DNA of 7,131 nucleotides from an uncultured Bacteroidota bacterium (GCA_946479535.1 CAMLGP010000140.1:1-7131); one strand, 5' to 3'. Positions 1-7,039 are shown, counted from the first letter of the stretch. Notes: generated by a model from the letters alone, not told the origin. Numbers and translations: made by a program.

Positions 1-1
1 A

Positions 2-1066
2 GGCGCAATGCTGGATTCACTGGTGTCACAAAATTCAGCTAGCTGGCAGCCCTTAAACCCCATGTTCCAACGATTGCAAGGCTCCATTTTTAAATACCGT
101 GAGATAGAAAGGAAGGGTGGGTGGCTGCTTTTGGAAATACCCCGAAAGGCAATTAAAAAGAATAGCAGCAATATAATTATTAAGGATATAAAAAGAAGAC
201 TCGCAAGCGAAGGCAATTATGACAATGCCGATACAACAATCCTCTTTACAGACAGTTTGGTAAAAGCAGTAAAAAGGGTTCAGTCGCTTTATGGGCTAAA
301 AGAAACCGGTGAAATTGATTCCAGGCTGGTTAAAGCATTAAATGTTCCTGTTCATGAAAGAATCAGACAGATGTTGGTTAATCTTGAGCGCATTAAATGG
401 ATGCCCCGAGAGCCCGCTGACTATATATTAATCAATATACCCGAATACCGGTTCAGACTGATCGAAAATGGAAAGGTAGCGCTGGCAATGGATATCGTGG
501 TTGGCAAAGCTGCCAATAAAACGGTTATTTTTTCTAATGAATTAAAATATATTGTATTCAGCCCCTATTGGAATATTCCCCGGAGCATCATTCGAAATGA
601 AATTGTTCCAGCCATGAGGAAAAACCCTGATTACCTTAAACGAAACAATATGGAAATTACCGGTAATGAAGGCGGTTTACCGGTGGTGAGACAGAAACCA
701 GGGAGGAATAATGCATTGGGAAGAGTTAAATTCCTTTTCCCCAATAGTTATAATATTTATTTCCACGATACTCCTGCCAAATCGTTGTTTGATTTAAATG
801 ACAGGGCATTCAGCCATGGTTGCATCAGGCTCCAGGACCCTTTTGCGCTTGTTAGTTATTTATTGAGAAACGATTCAGCCTGGACAGATTCAAAAATAAA
901 AAAGGCAATGAATCTTAAGACTGAAAAATGGGTAACACTCCGGAAAACCTGGCCTGTATTTATTGCCTATTTCACCAGTTGGACAGATAAAGACAATAAC
1001 GTTCATTTCCTGGATGATATCTATGGGCACGACCAAAAGCTTAAAGAGCGATTATTCATGGAATAA
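2..1066 (+). CDS. L,D-transpeptidase, YcbB/LdtD type (5'-truncated by the window edge)
   Basis: A periplasmic enzyme that forms 3-3 peptidoglycan crosslinks, using a catalytic cysteine to attack a tetrapeptide donor. The reading frame is open to the left edge, and the family is normally about 500-600 residues, so the visible 354 codons are the C-terminal part; the ATG at 8 is an internal methionine. Numbered from that Met, residues 1-45 match the end of the YcbB scaffold (NPMFQRL...KYREIERKGGW), about 55-112 look like a PG-binding domain, and about 138-290 are the YkuD catalytic domain. The active-site signature is complete: H253-D-T, then S269-H-G-C272-I-R274, with C272 the nucleophile. Residues 300-352 carry the usual family tail (FTSWTD, DIYGHD). 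It converges on the ClC gene with 33 bp between the two stops and no terminator hairpin seen there. Family assignment is very secure; substrate preference is not visible. Confidence 0.95.
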   Translation, partial: GAMLDSLVSQNSASWQPLNPMFQRLQGSIFKYREIERKGGWLLLEIPRKAIKKNSSNIIIKDIKRRLASEGNYDNADTTILFTDSLVKAVKRVQSLYGLKETGEIDSRLVKALNVPVHERIRQMLVNLERIKWMPREPADYILINIPEYRFRLIENGKVALAMDIVVGKAANKTVIFSNELKYIVFSPYWNIPRSIIRNEIVPAMRKNPDYLKRNNMEITGNEGGLPVVRQKPGRNNALGRVKFLFPNSYNIYFHDTPAKSLFDLNDRAFSHGCIRLQDPFALVSYLLRNDSAWTDSKIKKAMNLKTEKWVTLRKTWPVFIAYFTSWTDKDNNVHFLDDIYGHDQKLKERLFME

Positions 1067-1099
1067 TAATATCCATACATCAAAGGGATCAATCAATTT

Positions 1100-2506
1100 T
1101 CACGTTTCAATTACCGGTTTTTCTTCCACAACTGATTGCTCAATATATCTCTTTTTTAATTGTTCATACAAAGAGTGTTTGTCTACAAGCAAAGCTGCAA
1201 TATTTGATATAAGGCTTGCTATCATCAGGTGAAAAATTACATTATGCCTGTCTGTCATTTCCAGTACCAATATTGCTGAAGTAAAGGGAGTGCGGGTCAC
1301 TCCTGTCAGAAATCCAACCATACCGGCCAGGATAAGTATATTGGCCTCCGCACCATGGATTTGAAAAGTATCAGATATAAATGCACCCAACGAAGCGCCC
1401 GCTGCCAATGAAGGAGCGAAAATACCACCGGCAGCGCCAGTATTAAAGGAGATGATGGGACCAATTATTCTTAACAGGGCAGTATCCCAACTGGATGCCT
1501 TATTTTGAGTATAAAGCACCCTTGCCATAAGGTCTTTACCAGAACCGAGTACTTCACTATTTAGAAAATAGGCTATTAGCGCTATAACCACTCCTGCACC
1601 TATCACATACAGCATGGACTTCAACTTTGGGAAGTTTCGTTTCCATAGGATAAGTTTAAGGATTGCTTTGCTCATCAGGCCACCAAGCAACCCGCTAATA
1701 ATCGCTGTTGCAGCTACTCCCCAGAAAATTGAAAATTTAAGACCACTCACATCCGGGTAACCAAGGTACAGGTATGGACCCAATATTCCCTGGGCTGCCA
1801 AACCTGCAATAATTACGGCTGAAAAAAGTGCAGTTCTGAAAAAACGTATATGGGTCCTGGCCAGTTCTTCTATGGCAAATATAATTCCACCCAGAGGAGT
1901 ATTAAACGCTGCCGCCAGTCCTGCAGCTGCCCCGGTTAATATGAATTGTTGAGAGGATAATTTGGGCCAGGAAGAAGGAATGATCCTGTTGATCATGCGA
2001 AATATGGAGCCAGATACCTGTATGGTGGGCCCTTCACGGCCTATTGCCCCTCCTCCCATTACCATCAACAGGCTGGAAGTTACCTTCACAATAATTATTC
2101 TCAGGCTCAGCAATTTCTTAACCTTCTCTTCATGTTTAGGAGTAGCCAGATCAATGGCAGCCATTATTTGTGGTATGCCACTTCCTCCTGCATTGCGTGA
2201 AAACAATTGGATCAGGGTCCAGGCAATCAGGAAACAGACAGGTGCCATTATGAATATCATCCATGCATGCCAATGGAGGATCTTTTGAAGAAATGATTCT
2301 GAATACGCAAATAGTTTAGTATAAACTACTGCAACCAGACCTACCAGTACGGATGCTACCCAGAAGGGAGAAGCCTGGAGTACATTTATTTTGATGCCAT
2401 TGGAAAAAATAAGATCGAAATATAATTTAAACTTTTCGCGGAGCCATTCTATAAATTTTGACGTGCGGCGTTTTTGTTTGGGTCCTTCCTGATTTTCCTC
2501 CTCCAT
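1100..2506 (-). CDS. ClC-family chloride/proton antiporter (ClcA/EriC-like)
   Basis: A 468-residue inner-membrane ClC protein, close in length to E. coli ClC-ec1, with no C-terminal CBS domains. The anion-pathway motifs are intact: GSGIP at 108-112 (S109), GREGP at 156-160 with gating glutamate E158, GIFAP at 361-365 (F363), and Y447 matching the central tyrosine of ClC-ec1. E213-E214 in IEEL align with the internal proton glutamate E203 of ClC-ec1, so a 2 Cl-/1 H+ exchanger is more likely than a passive channel (inference from known ClC residues). The N-terminus is charged and cytosolic (about 1-45). The ATG lies 2 bp after the mscS stop with no Shine-Dalgarno upstream, pointing to translational coupling. 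Codons 2-4 (GAGGAGGAA) form an SD-like run just after the start, but no usable in-frame start follows it. Likely role: chloride or proton homeostasis, for example in acid or osmotic stress. Confidence 0.96.
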   Translation of the reverse strand: MEEENQEGPKQKRRTSKFIEWLREKFKLYFDLIFSNGIKINVLQASPFWVASVLVGLVAVVYTKLFAYSESFLQKILHWHAWMIFIMAPVCFLIAWTLIQLFSRNAGGSGIPQIMAAIDLATPKHEEKVKKLLSLRIIIVKVTSSLLMVMGGGAIGREGPTIQVSGSIFRMINRIIPSSWPKLSSQQFILTGAAAGLAAAFNTPLGGIIFAIEELARTHIRFFRTALFSAVIIAGLAAQGILGPYLYLGYPDVSGLKFSIFWGVAATAIISGLLGGLMSKAILKLILWKRNFPKLKSMLYVIGAGVVIALIAYFLNSEVLGSGKDLMARVLYTQNKASSWDTALLRIIGPIISFNTGAAGGIFAPSLAAGASLGAFISDTFQIHGAEANILILAGMVGFLTGVTRTPFTSAILVLEMTDRHNVIFHLMIASLISNIAALLVDKHSLYEQLKKRYIEQSVVEEKPVIET

Positions 2507-2508
2507 AA

Positions 2509-3618
2509 CTAATTGTGTACAGTTTTTGTCAAGGCTGTTTTCCTTTCTGTTTCTTGTTGCCCCGTGTTCCCCGGGGAATTTACAAATAATGTTTGAGTGG
2601 GATAGGCAAATTGTATGGACTCCTGTTCAAATTTTTCAGCAATAGCCAGGTAAATGCTCTGTTGGCGGTCCATAAACAAATTGTAATCGGCACTTAGAAT
2701 AAAATAAACAACCTCAAAATTAAGGCTGAAATCACCAAATCCGGAAAAATGGGCCCTGTCAAATTGAGTATCTGGCTGGGCGTGGATTATTTTTTCGATC
2801 ATATCCGGGATCTCCCTCAATTTTTGGGTAGCCGTTTCATACACAATCCCTAAGGAAAACACCACCCTTCTCCTTTCCATCCTTTTATAATTCTGGACCC
2901 TTGAATTGGTAAGATCGGTATTGGCAATGATCAATTGCTCACCTCCAATTGCCCTCAGCCGTGTGGTTTTAATGCCGATATACTCAACAACACCCATTTT
3001 ATCGCCAATGATGATAAAATCCCCTGTTTCAAAGGGTTTATCAAAGAATATTACCAGGTAACTGAAGAGGTCGGCAAGTATAGCCTGGGCCGCCAAAGCT
3101 ATAGCTATACCACCAATACCCAGCCCTGTTATGATGGTTGTAATATTATATCCCAGATTGTCTACAAGGAATATTATACCAACCACCCAAATAACAGCAT
3201 TTATGATGATAAGTATTCCCTTTGCCTGTTTTATTTCAGCCTGCTGTCCCTGGCGTTTAGTAAGGACATTCTGGAATAGGTACCGGACAATACCCGTGAT
3301 TAACCGGATAATGAAGAATACGGCAACTACAAGGATGGCTATCTGCAATACATGTTCTACCTTAATAGAAATGGTCAAATATTGAATTCCCGCATATACC
3401 CCCAAAACATAAAGAAACGGCATTATTGTCCTTTCTAATTCCTGAACAATAAAATCATCAATTGTGGATTGTGTGGAGCCGGCGATTTTTTTCAATTTCG
3501 CCAATACAATAACTCGAAGAAATTTTGACAGGATGATCCATCCTAAAATTATCCCCAGTGATATCGCCCAGTCTTTTATTGGGTTACCTAGAAAAATATA
3601 GGAAAAAAAATCGTTCAT
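2509..3618 (-). CDS. MscS-family mechanosensitive ion channel
   Basis: A 369-residue small-conductance mechanosensitive channel homologue, which would open under membrane tension to release solutes on hypo-osmotic shock. Hydrophobic segments at about 17-40, 64-83, 88-112 and 134-153 precede the pore-lining helix (about 160-190), which has the Gly/Ala-rich pattern GLGIGGIAIALAAQ seen in MscS TM3. The beta domain follows, with KPFETGDFI (194-202) and IANTDLTNSRVQNYKR (231-246), equivalent to the conserved P-N-x-x-x...N-x-x-R region of MscS. The alpha/beta vestibule domain runs to about 345, and the last 20 or so residues are a polar Gln/Thr-rich tail. With about five membrane segments it is larger than E. 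coli MscS (286 residues, three segments). It starts 88 bp after the usp stop and has no clear ribosome site; it ends 2 bp before the ClC start. The pairing suggests a shared role in osmotic or ionic adjustment (inference). Confidence 0.95.
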   Translation of the reverse strand: MNDFFSYIFLGNPIKDWAISLGIILGWIILSKFLRVIVLAKLKKIAGSTQSTIDDFIVQELERTIMPFLYVLGVYAGIQYLTISIKVEHVLQIAILVVAVFFIIRLITGIVRYLFQNVLTKRQGQQAEIKQAKGILIIINAVIWVVGIIFLVDNLGYNITTIITGLGIGGIAIALAAQAILADLFSYLVIFFDKPFETGDFIIIGDKMGVVEYIGIKTTRLRAIGGEQLIIANTDLTNSRVQNYKRMERRRVVFSLGIVYETATQKLREIPDMIEKIIHAQPDTQFDRAHFSGFGDFSLNFEVVYFILSADYNLFMDRQQSIYLAIAEKFEQESIQFAYPTQTLFVNSPGNTGQQETERKTALTKTVHN

Positions 3619-3706
3619 AATTCACATAATTCAATTGTAAATCCGGTTTTCTCACTACTCACCTGCAGCTTGGGGTCCCAATTAATGTTGGACTTACTTT
3701 TAAAAA

Positions 3707-4558
3707 TTAATTACCTGAAAGTGCATACACATTCACCTTATTAATAACCAGCACAGGAATTTTGGCGATATGAATTATTTCATGCGTGTTGGGACCAATA
3801 TAAAAGGTTTTTGCACTGACATCAATTGCCGGGGTAACAATTATCAGGTCAGATTTGACCCTTTCAGCCTGAGCCAGGATATTTTTGGAAATTGAACTTT
3901 CAGCCCCCCATACTGCATTCGATGTTATCTTGTTCACGATTAACTTCTCTTCCATTTCAGAAACAAGTTCATTTAATTCATCAATTGTATCCTGGTCCGA
4001 ATGATAAAGACCAAGAACATTAATGGTGGGATTATCCGACAGGAAATTTCGGATTATATCATAGTGCCTTAAAGCTGTGACCACGGGACGTACCGGGAAA
4101 AGCGGTTTCCTGAAAAAGGTCCATTTCTTCCCGGCAGGAATAATTAATATCGGACAGGGTGCAAATTTGATAGTACTATAAGCGGTTGTACCGATAAAGC
4201 CATTCCTGTATCCTGAAGCCCCATACGTTCCCATTACAATGAGATCACAGGTATATTGAATGGCGGTTTTTATTAAGACTTCCGTAGTGTATCCTGATTT
4301 TTCAACAATCACCGTTTTAACCCCGGCTTTTTGCTGAATATCTGCAGCAAGGGCCGTTAATATACTGGAAGAATTATTAGCCACGCTGTTCTTGGTAAAG
4401 GAGCTCACACCCATTGATTCAAAAATATTGTCCTGTACATGCACCAGGAATAACTTTGCCTGGCTCTTTTCTGCCAGACATGCCGCTGTTTCAAGAGCAT
4501 TGAAAGAAGGCTCGCTAAAATCAATAGCGACCATTATTTTGTTTAATTTGGTATTCAT
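3707..4558 (-). CDS. Universal stress protein, tandem UspA domains
   Basis: A 283-residue cytosolic protein with two Usp (HUP-fold) domains, the common tandem form in Bacteroidota. Domain 1 (about 1-143) starts KIMVAIDFS with the nucleotide-contacting D13 and carries a full ATP-binding motif G110-x2-G113-x9-G123-T124, so it should bind ATP. Domain 2 (about 150-275) keeps the fold pattern (LIIVTPAID near 218-226, then HIAKIPVLVIN) but lacks the leading glycines of the motif, so it probably does not bind nucleotide. A strong AAAGGAG lies 12 nt upstream of the ATG, inside the last codons of the small upstream gene, whose stop is 7 bp away; the two are probably co-transcribed. Usp proteins act in stress resistance, but the precise biochemical role cannot be read from sequence. 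A second, divergent Usp gene begins at 7062. Confidence 0.95.
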   Translation of the reverse strand: MNTKLNKIMVAIDFSEPSFNALETAACLAEKSQAKLFLVHVQDNIFESMGVSSFTKNSVANNSSSILTALAADIQQKAGVKTVIVEKSGYTTEVLIKTAIQYTCDLIVMGTYGASGYRNGFIGTTAYSTIKFAPCPILIIPAGKKWTFFRKPLFPVRPVVTALRHYDIIRNFLSDNPTINVLGLYHSDQDTIDELNELVSEMEEKLIVNKITSNAVWGAESSISKNILAQAERVKSDLIIVTPAIDVSAKTFYIGPNTHEIIHIAKIPVLVINKVNVYALSGN

Positions 4559-4576
4559 GGTGGTATCAATCTCCTT
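4559..4576 (-). promoter_or_regulatory. Ribosome binding site of the tandem usp gene
   Basis: The minus strand reads AAGGAGA at 4576-4570, 12 nt before the ATG at 4558. The spacing is longer than usual. The site lies within the final Lys-Gly-Asp codons of the upstream small gene and its TGA stop (4568-4566) falls between site and start, so ribosomes finishing the small gene would pass over it. This supports coupled expression of the two genes. Confidence 0.6.
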
Positions 4577-4799
4577 TTTTTGGACGGTAAGCAGACCGCC
4601 TGTAATTCTTTAATTCTTCTTTCAAATTGATATTTATAGACAGTATGGAATCATTTTGAATAATCAGTTCCCTGTTATACTTGCGGTAAGAATTATTTTT
4701 GACCAAAAGGCAGCTATTCATCACCCCCAGTCCAATAATCAGAAAAATAAATAGATATAAAAGGATTATAATTTTTTTACTCTTAATTAAGCCTCCCAT
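4566..4799 (-). CDS. Small single-pass membrane protein of unknown function
   Basis: A 77-residue protein that I do not recognise. It has a short basic N-terminus (KSKK), one strongly hydrophobic segment at about residues 10-28, then a polar tail of about 45 residues rich in Asn, Ser, Lys and Glu, with an I/L heptad-like pattern (residues about 43-62) that could form a short coiled coil. The topology resembles FtsL/FtsB-like division proteins or small kinase-accessory proteins, but no specific motif supports either. A Cys at residue 30 after the hydrophobic stretch (MNSC) is a weak lipobox candidate. I chose the ATG at 4799. A TTG at 4808, adding three residues, is closer (4 nt) to the AAAGGTG at 4819-4813. 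It sits 58 bp after the kinase gene and 7 bp before usp, whose ribosome site overlaps its end. The hydrophobic design, ribosome site and operon position suggest a real gene. Confidence 0.7.
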   Translation of the reverse strand: MGGLIKSKKIIILLYLFIFLIIGLGVMNSCLLVKNNSYRKYNRELIIQNDSILSININLKEELKNYRRSAYRPKKGD

Positions 4800-4836
4800 A
4801 GAGTGCAAAGTTCACCTTTCAGTATAAGAATGGCCT

Positions 4837-4849
4837 TAATCCGGGATTA
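4837..4849. repeat. Short palindrome downstream of the kinase gene
   Basis: TAATCC and GGATTA flank a single G, a perfect 13-bp dyad starting 8 bp beyond the kinase stop. A loop of one base cannot form an RNA hairpin well and no T-run follows, so it is not an intrinsic terminator. On the minus strand, TATACT (4828-4823), resembling a -10 element, follows it before the small gene. An operator for an internal promoter is possible but unproven. Confidence 0.3.
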
Positions 4850-4857
4850 GAACAATA

Positions 4858-6246
4858 TTAGAATCCACTTCGTTTGGCTGAGGGAATACGAATAGTAAAT
4901 GTGGTGCCTTTTCCGATCTCCGATTGGGTAGTTATTTCCCCCTTATGCATTTTCAGGATCCGGTAAGCAAGTGGTAATCCAAGCCCAAATCCCTCTGATG
5001 ACCGGCTGTCATCCAGGCGATAAAAAGGTTGAAAGATATTTGTAAGCTCATTTGTGGGAATTCCAGGCCCTTTGTCTGTGACCAGGATGTCAAAATATTT
5101 ATTTTTTATTTGCAGTCTAACTTCAGCCCGATGGTCTGAAGAGTATTTGCAGGCATTTACAACAATATTTTTTATAGCTGTAAATAGCAACTCAGCATTG
5201 CCAAATACCAGTAGTTCTTCCTCCTGTTCAGGAAGTTGATCGAACTCAAGGGAAACATGGTACTCACTATTTTGTTTTCGCATTATTGACGGTAATTCCA
5301 TTAAAATCTCGTCAATCCGGACCAGGTCCAGGTTTATGCCCCCTTTGTTGCCAGCAGCCTTGGCAAATTCCAGTAGTGTTTGGGTAAGTTTATTCATTTG
5401 CCTGACATCTACCAAAACCGCTTTTAATACAACCTCATACTCCTGGTTTGTCCGCTCTCTTTGCAGTGCTACTTCTACCTGGCTTGAAATGGAGGTCAAA
5501 GGAGTTGAAAGTTCATGGGAAGCATTGGAGATAAATCTGCGCTGAAGCTCAAAACTGTCCTGGAGGCGATTCAATAAGAGGTTCAGCGTTTCTGATAATT
5601 TAACCCATTCGTCCTTCACTTTTCGTGTTTGAATTCGCCTGGTAAGGTTCTGGGCAGAAATTTCCGTGACTTCACTGGTTATCTTTTTAATCGGTGCCAG
5701 TAGCTGCCCTGAAAAGAAAAACCCGCTTATGAGCGCAATAGTAATTCCTGCGATAAAACTTAGCATCAGGATATTCCGCAACTGAAAAAGATTCTTTTTT
5801 CCTTCAACATCATTGGCTGAGCATATGATCACGATGCGTGAATTCTGATCAGTATAGTGATAGGCAATAGCTTCCTTACCGGACTGGGTAAAATAGTAGG
5901 TTTGCTTTACTCTTGCATCATCAAGCATTTCTGGAGTGATATGTATTGTATCACCTGGCGCCTCTGTATAATTATAGATCTTCTGATTTAAGAAATTATA
6001 GGCCTGAACAGCCTTATTCTGGAGAGATAAAGTTGTTAGCGAATCTATCCGTTCAACCATTTGACGATCAAAATAGCCTGATTGACTGAGTAGCTTTGCT
6101 GTAGTTATAGCCCTGTTGGTGAGCCTGGTTTTTAATGCCTGGCTTCTGGATTTGTAGGAAAAATAATAGACCGAGGTACAAACCATTCCCAGGATGATAA
6201 ACACAAGTAATGAAAATAAAAACATTATGCGTAACCTTACAGGCAT
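4858..6246 (-). CDS. Sensor histidine kinase (HAMP-HisKA-HATPase)
   Basis: A 462-residue inner-membrane kinase that autophosphorylates and should pass phosphate to the adjacent response regulator. Order of parts: TM1 about 7-29; an extracytoplasmic sensor region about 30-153 with no domain I can name; TM2 about 157-179; HAMP about 180-232; and HisKA with the H-box FISNASHELSTPL and phosphoacceptor H244. The ATP-binding domain has its N-box at N360-x3-N364, G1 at D391-K-G-P-G395, an F-box (IFQPFYR, 404-410) and G2 at G419-F-G-L-G423. All catalytic motifs are intact. The ATG is 4 bp after the regulator's stop with no ribosome site of its own, so translation is likely coupled. The layout resembles CusS/BaeS-like kinases paired with OmpR-type regulators, but the ligand cannot be inferred from the sensor region. 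The downstream genes are candidate targets. Confidence 0.96.
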   Translation of the reverse strand: MPVRLRIMFLFSLLVFIILGMVCTSVYYFSYKSRSQALKTRLTNRAITTAKLLSQSGYFDRQMVERIDSLTTLSLQNKAVQAYNFLNQKIYNYTEAPGDTIHITPEMLDDARVKQTYYFTQSGKEAIAYHYTDQNSRIVIICSANDVEGKKNLFQLRNILMLSFIAGITIALISGFFFSGQLLAPIKKITSEVTEISAQNLTRRIQTRKVKDEWVKLSETLNLLLNRLQDSFELQRRFISNASHELSTPLTSISSQVEVALQRERTNQEYEVVLKAVLVDVRQMNKLTQTLLEFAKAAGNKGGINLDLVRIDEILMELPSIMRKQNSEYHVSLEFDQLPEQEEELLVFGNAELLFTAIKNIVVNACKYSSDHRAEVRLQIKNKYFDILVTDKGPGIPTNELTNIFQPFYRLDDSRSSEGFGLGLPLAYRILKMHKGEITTQSEIGKGTTFTIRIPSAKRSGF

Positions 6247-6250
6247 CAGG

Positions 6251-6937
6251 TTAGTCTTTTAAGATATAACCCATCCCAACCTGGGTCTGAATGAGTTTTT
6301 TGTCAAAAGGTTTATCCACTTTATTCCGTACATAATTGATATAAACATCTATAATGTTGGTGTTGGTGTCAAAATCAAGGTCCCAGACATTCATCGCAAT
6401 ATCGCTTCGGCTAACTACCCTGTTTTTGTTCCTGAGCAGATATTCCAGCAACTGAAATTCTTTAGCTGTAAGATTGATCGAAATGTTTTCCCTGAAAACT
6501 TCCTTCGTATCAATATTCATTATTAGATCATCTGCCTTTAACACATGACCAACAGGAATATTGGTATTGCCTGCACGTTTTAACAGCACTCGTATTTTCA
6601 TCAGCAACTCCTTAAACTCAAATGGCTTGATCAAATAGTCATCTGCCCCCGCATCATATCCTTCTATTTTATCCTCAAGAGAATTAAGGGCTGTAAGCAT
6701 AATGATGGGAATAGATGTATTTGATTCTCTGATCAATTTACATAATTCGTAACCATTTAACCCGGGTAGATTTATGTCCAGCACAACAAGGTTAAAAGGA
6801 ATTGACTGGAACAATTTGTAACCCAGGCTTCCATCGTAGGCTACCTCAACTTCATAACCATGTTCAGTTAACCCAAATCTTAACGTATCAGCTATTCTTT
6901 GTTCATCTTCAACAAGTAATATCATTCGCTCTTCCAT
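6251..6937 (-). CDS. OmpR/PhoB-family response regulator
   Basis: A 228-residue DNA-binding response regulator. The receiver domain (about 4-120) has the acidic pair E10-D11, phosphoacceptor D54 in VVLDINLPGLNGYE, switch T82 and K104 in the KPF motif. The C-terminal winged helix (about 130-226) includes LTAKEFQLLEYLL, RVVSRSDI, VWDLDFD and the final VGMGYIL wing. The start is the ATG at 6937 because AAAAAAGGAA lies 6 nt upstream; a TTG at 6964 would add nine residues ahead of that ribosome site. It is the first gene of the minus-strand run and abuts the kinase gene, a standard two-component pair. Tandem 11-bp repeats 58 bp upstream of its start are a plausible binding box for this protein (inference), which would give autoregulation and control of the divergent Usp gene. 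Confidence 0.96.
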   Translation of the reverse strand: MEERMILLVEDEQRIADTLRFGLTEHGYEVEVAYDGSLGYKLFQSIPFNLVVLDINLPGLNGYELCKLIRESNTSIPIIMLTALNSLEDKIEGYDAGADDYLIKPFEFKELLMKIRVLLKRAGNTNIPVGHVLKADDLIMNIDTKEVFRENISINLTAKEFQLLEYLLRNKNRVVSRSDIAMNVWDLDFDTNTNIIDVYINYVRNKVDKPFDKKLIQTQVGMGYILKD

Positions 6938-6952
6938 ATAAATTCCTTTTTT
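6938..6952 (-). promoter_or_regulatory. Ribosome binding site of the response regulator
   Basis: The minus strand carries AAAAAAGGAA (6952-6943), with GGA 6 nt from the ATG at 6937. It is the best-placed Shine-Dalgarno sequence in the window and decides the start against an upstream in-frame TTG at 6964. Confidence 0.75.
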
Positions 6953-6977
6953 GGAAGATAGCAATTTACTCTATTCA

Positions 6978-7003
6978 TAGAAACATTTTATTAATTGTTT
7001 CTA
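6978..7003. repeat. Inverted repeat upstream of the response regulator
   Basis: Perfect 8-bp arms TAGAAACA (6978-6985) and TGTTTCTA (6996-7003) are separated by 10 AT-only bases, giving a 26-bp dyad. The right arm overlaps the first of the tandem 11-bp repeats. It lies 41 bp before the regulator's start codon. The arm spacing would suit a dimeric repressor, or two regulator subunits meeting head to head; no T-run follows on either strand to make it a good terminator. Confidence 0.5.
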
Positions 7004-7039
7004 ATATGTTTTTAATCTGAATTTAATAGGCAGCTAATA
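6996..7039. promoter_or_regulatory. Candidate response-regulator box: four tandem 11-bp repeats
   Basis: Four consecutive 11-bp units start at 6996, 7007, 7018 and 7029. Unit 1 is TGTTTCTAATA; units 2, 3 and 4 match it at 9, 8 and 7 of 11 positions, and TAAT is shared by all four at the same place. OmpR/PhoB-family dimers bind head-to-tail direct repeats spaced 11 bp, one helical turn, so this is the expected shape for the neighbouring regulator. It lies in the divergent intergenic region, 58 bp from the regulator start and 22 bp from the GTG of the second Usp gene. The AT-rich background makes chance similarity possible, especially for unit 4. Confidence 0.5.

Noticed and set aside
8..10. 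ATG at 8 as the start of the L,D-transpeptidase
   Set aside because: The frame is open to the left edge, the visible N-terminus already matches the middle of the YcbB scaffold domain, and the family is much longer; it is an internal Met.
1067..1099. Bidirectional terminator between the convergent transpeptidase and ClC genes
   Set aside because: No stem of useful length with a flanking T-run could be found in the 33 bp.
963..1232. Plus-strand open frame overlapping the ends of the transpeptidase and ClC genes
   Set aside because: It overlaps two secure genes, has no ribosome site and its protein resembles nothing.
2935..3385. Two overlapping plus-strand open frames inside the MscS gene
   Set aside because: Both are antisense to a strongly conserved MscS coding region and have Cys/Tyr/Ile-rich compositions typical of shadow frames.
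3632..3639. TACAATTG on the minus strand as a promoter -7 element for mscS
   Set aside because: One mismatch to TAnnTTTG, no -33 partner, and the start would fall only a few bases before the ATG, so there is little to distinguish it from chance.
4392..4613. Plus-strand open frame of 73 codons across the usp start
   Set aside because: It lies antisense over usp and the small gene and shows no family resemblance; a shadow frame.
4587..4799. Small protein as a lipoprotein
   Set aside because: MNSC has Asn and Met in positions where the lipobox prefers small or Leu residues, and the Cys lies at residue 30, late for a signal peptide; kept only as a weak alternative.
6938..6964. Upstream TTG start for the response regulator
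   Set aside because: It would place the strong AAAAAAGGAA ribosome site inside the gene and add nine residues with no match to receiver domains; the ATG at 6937 has ideal spacing.
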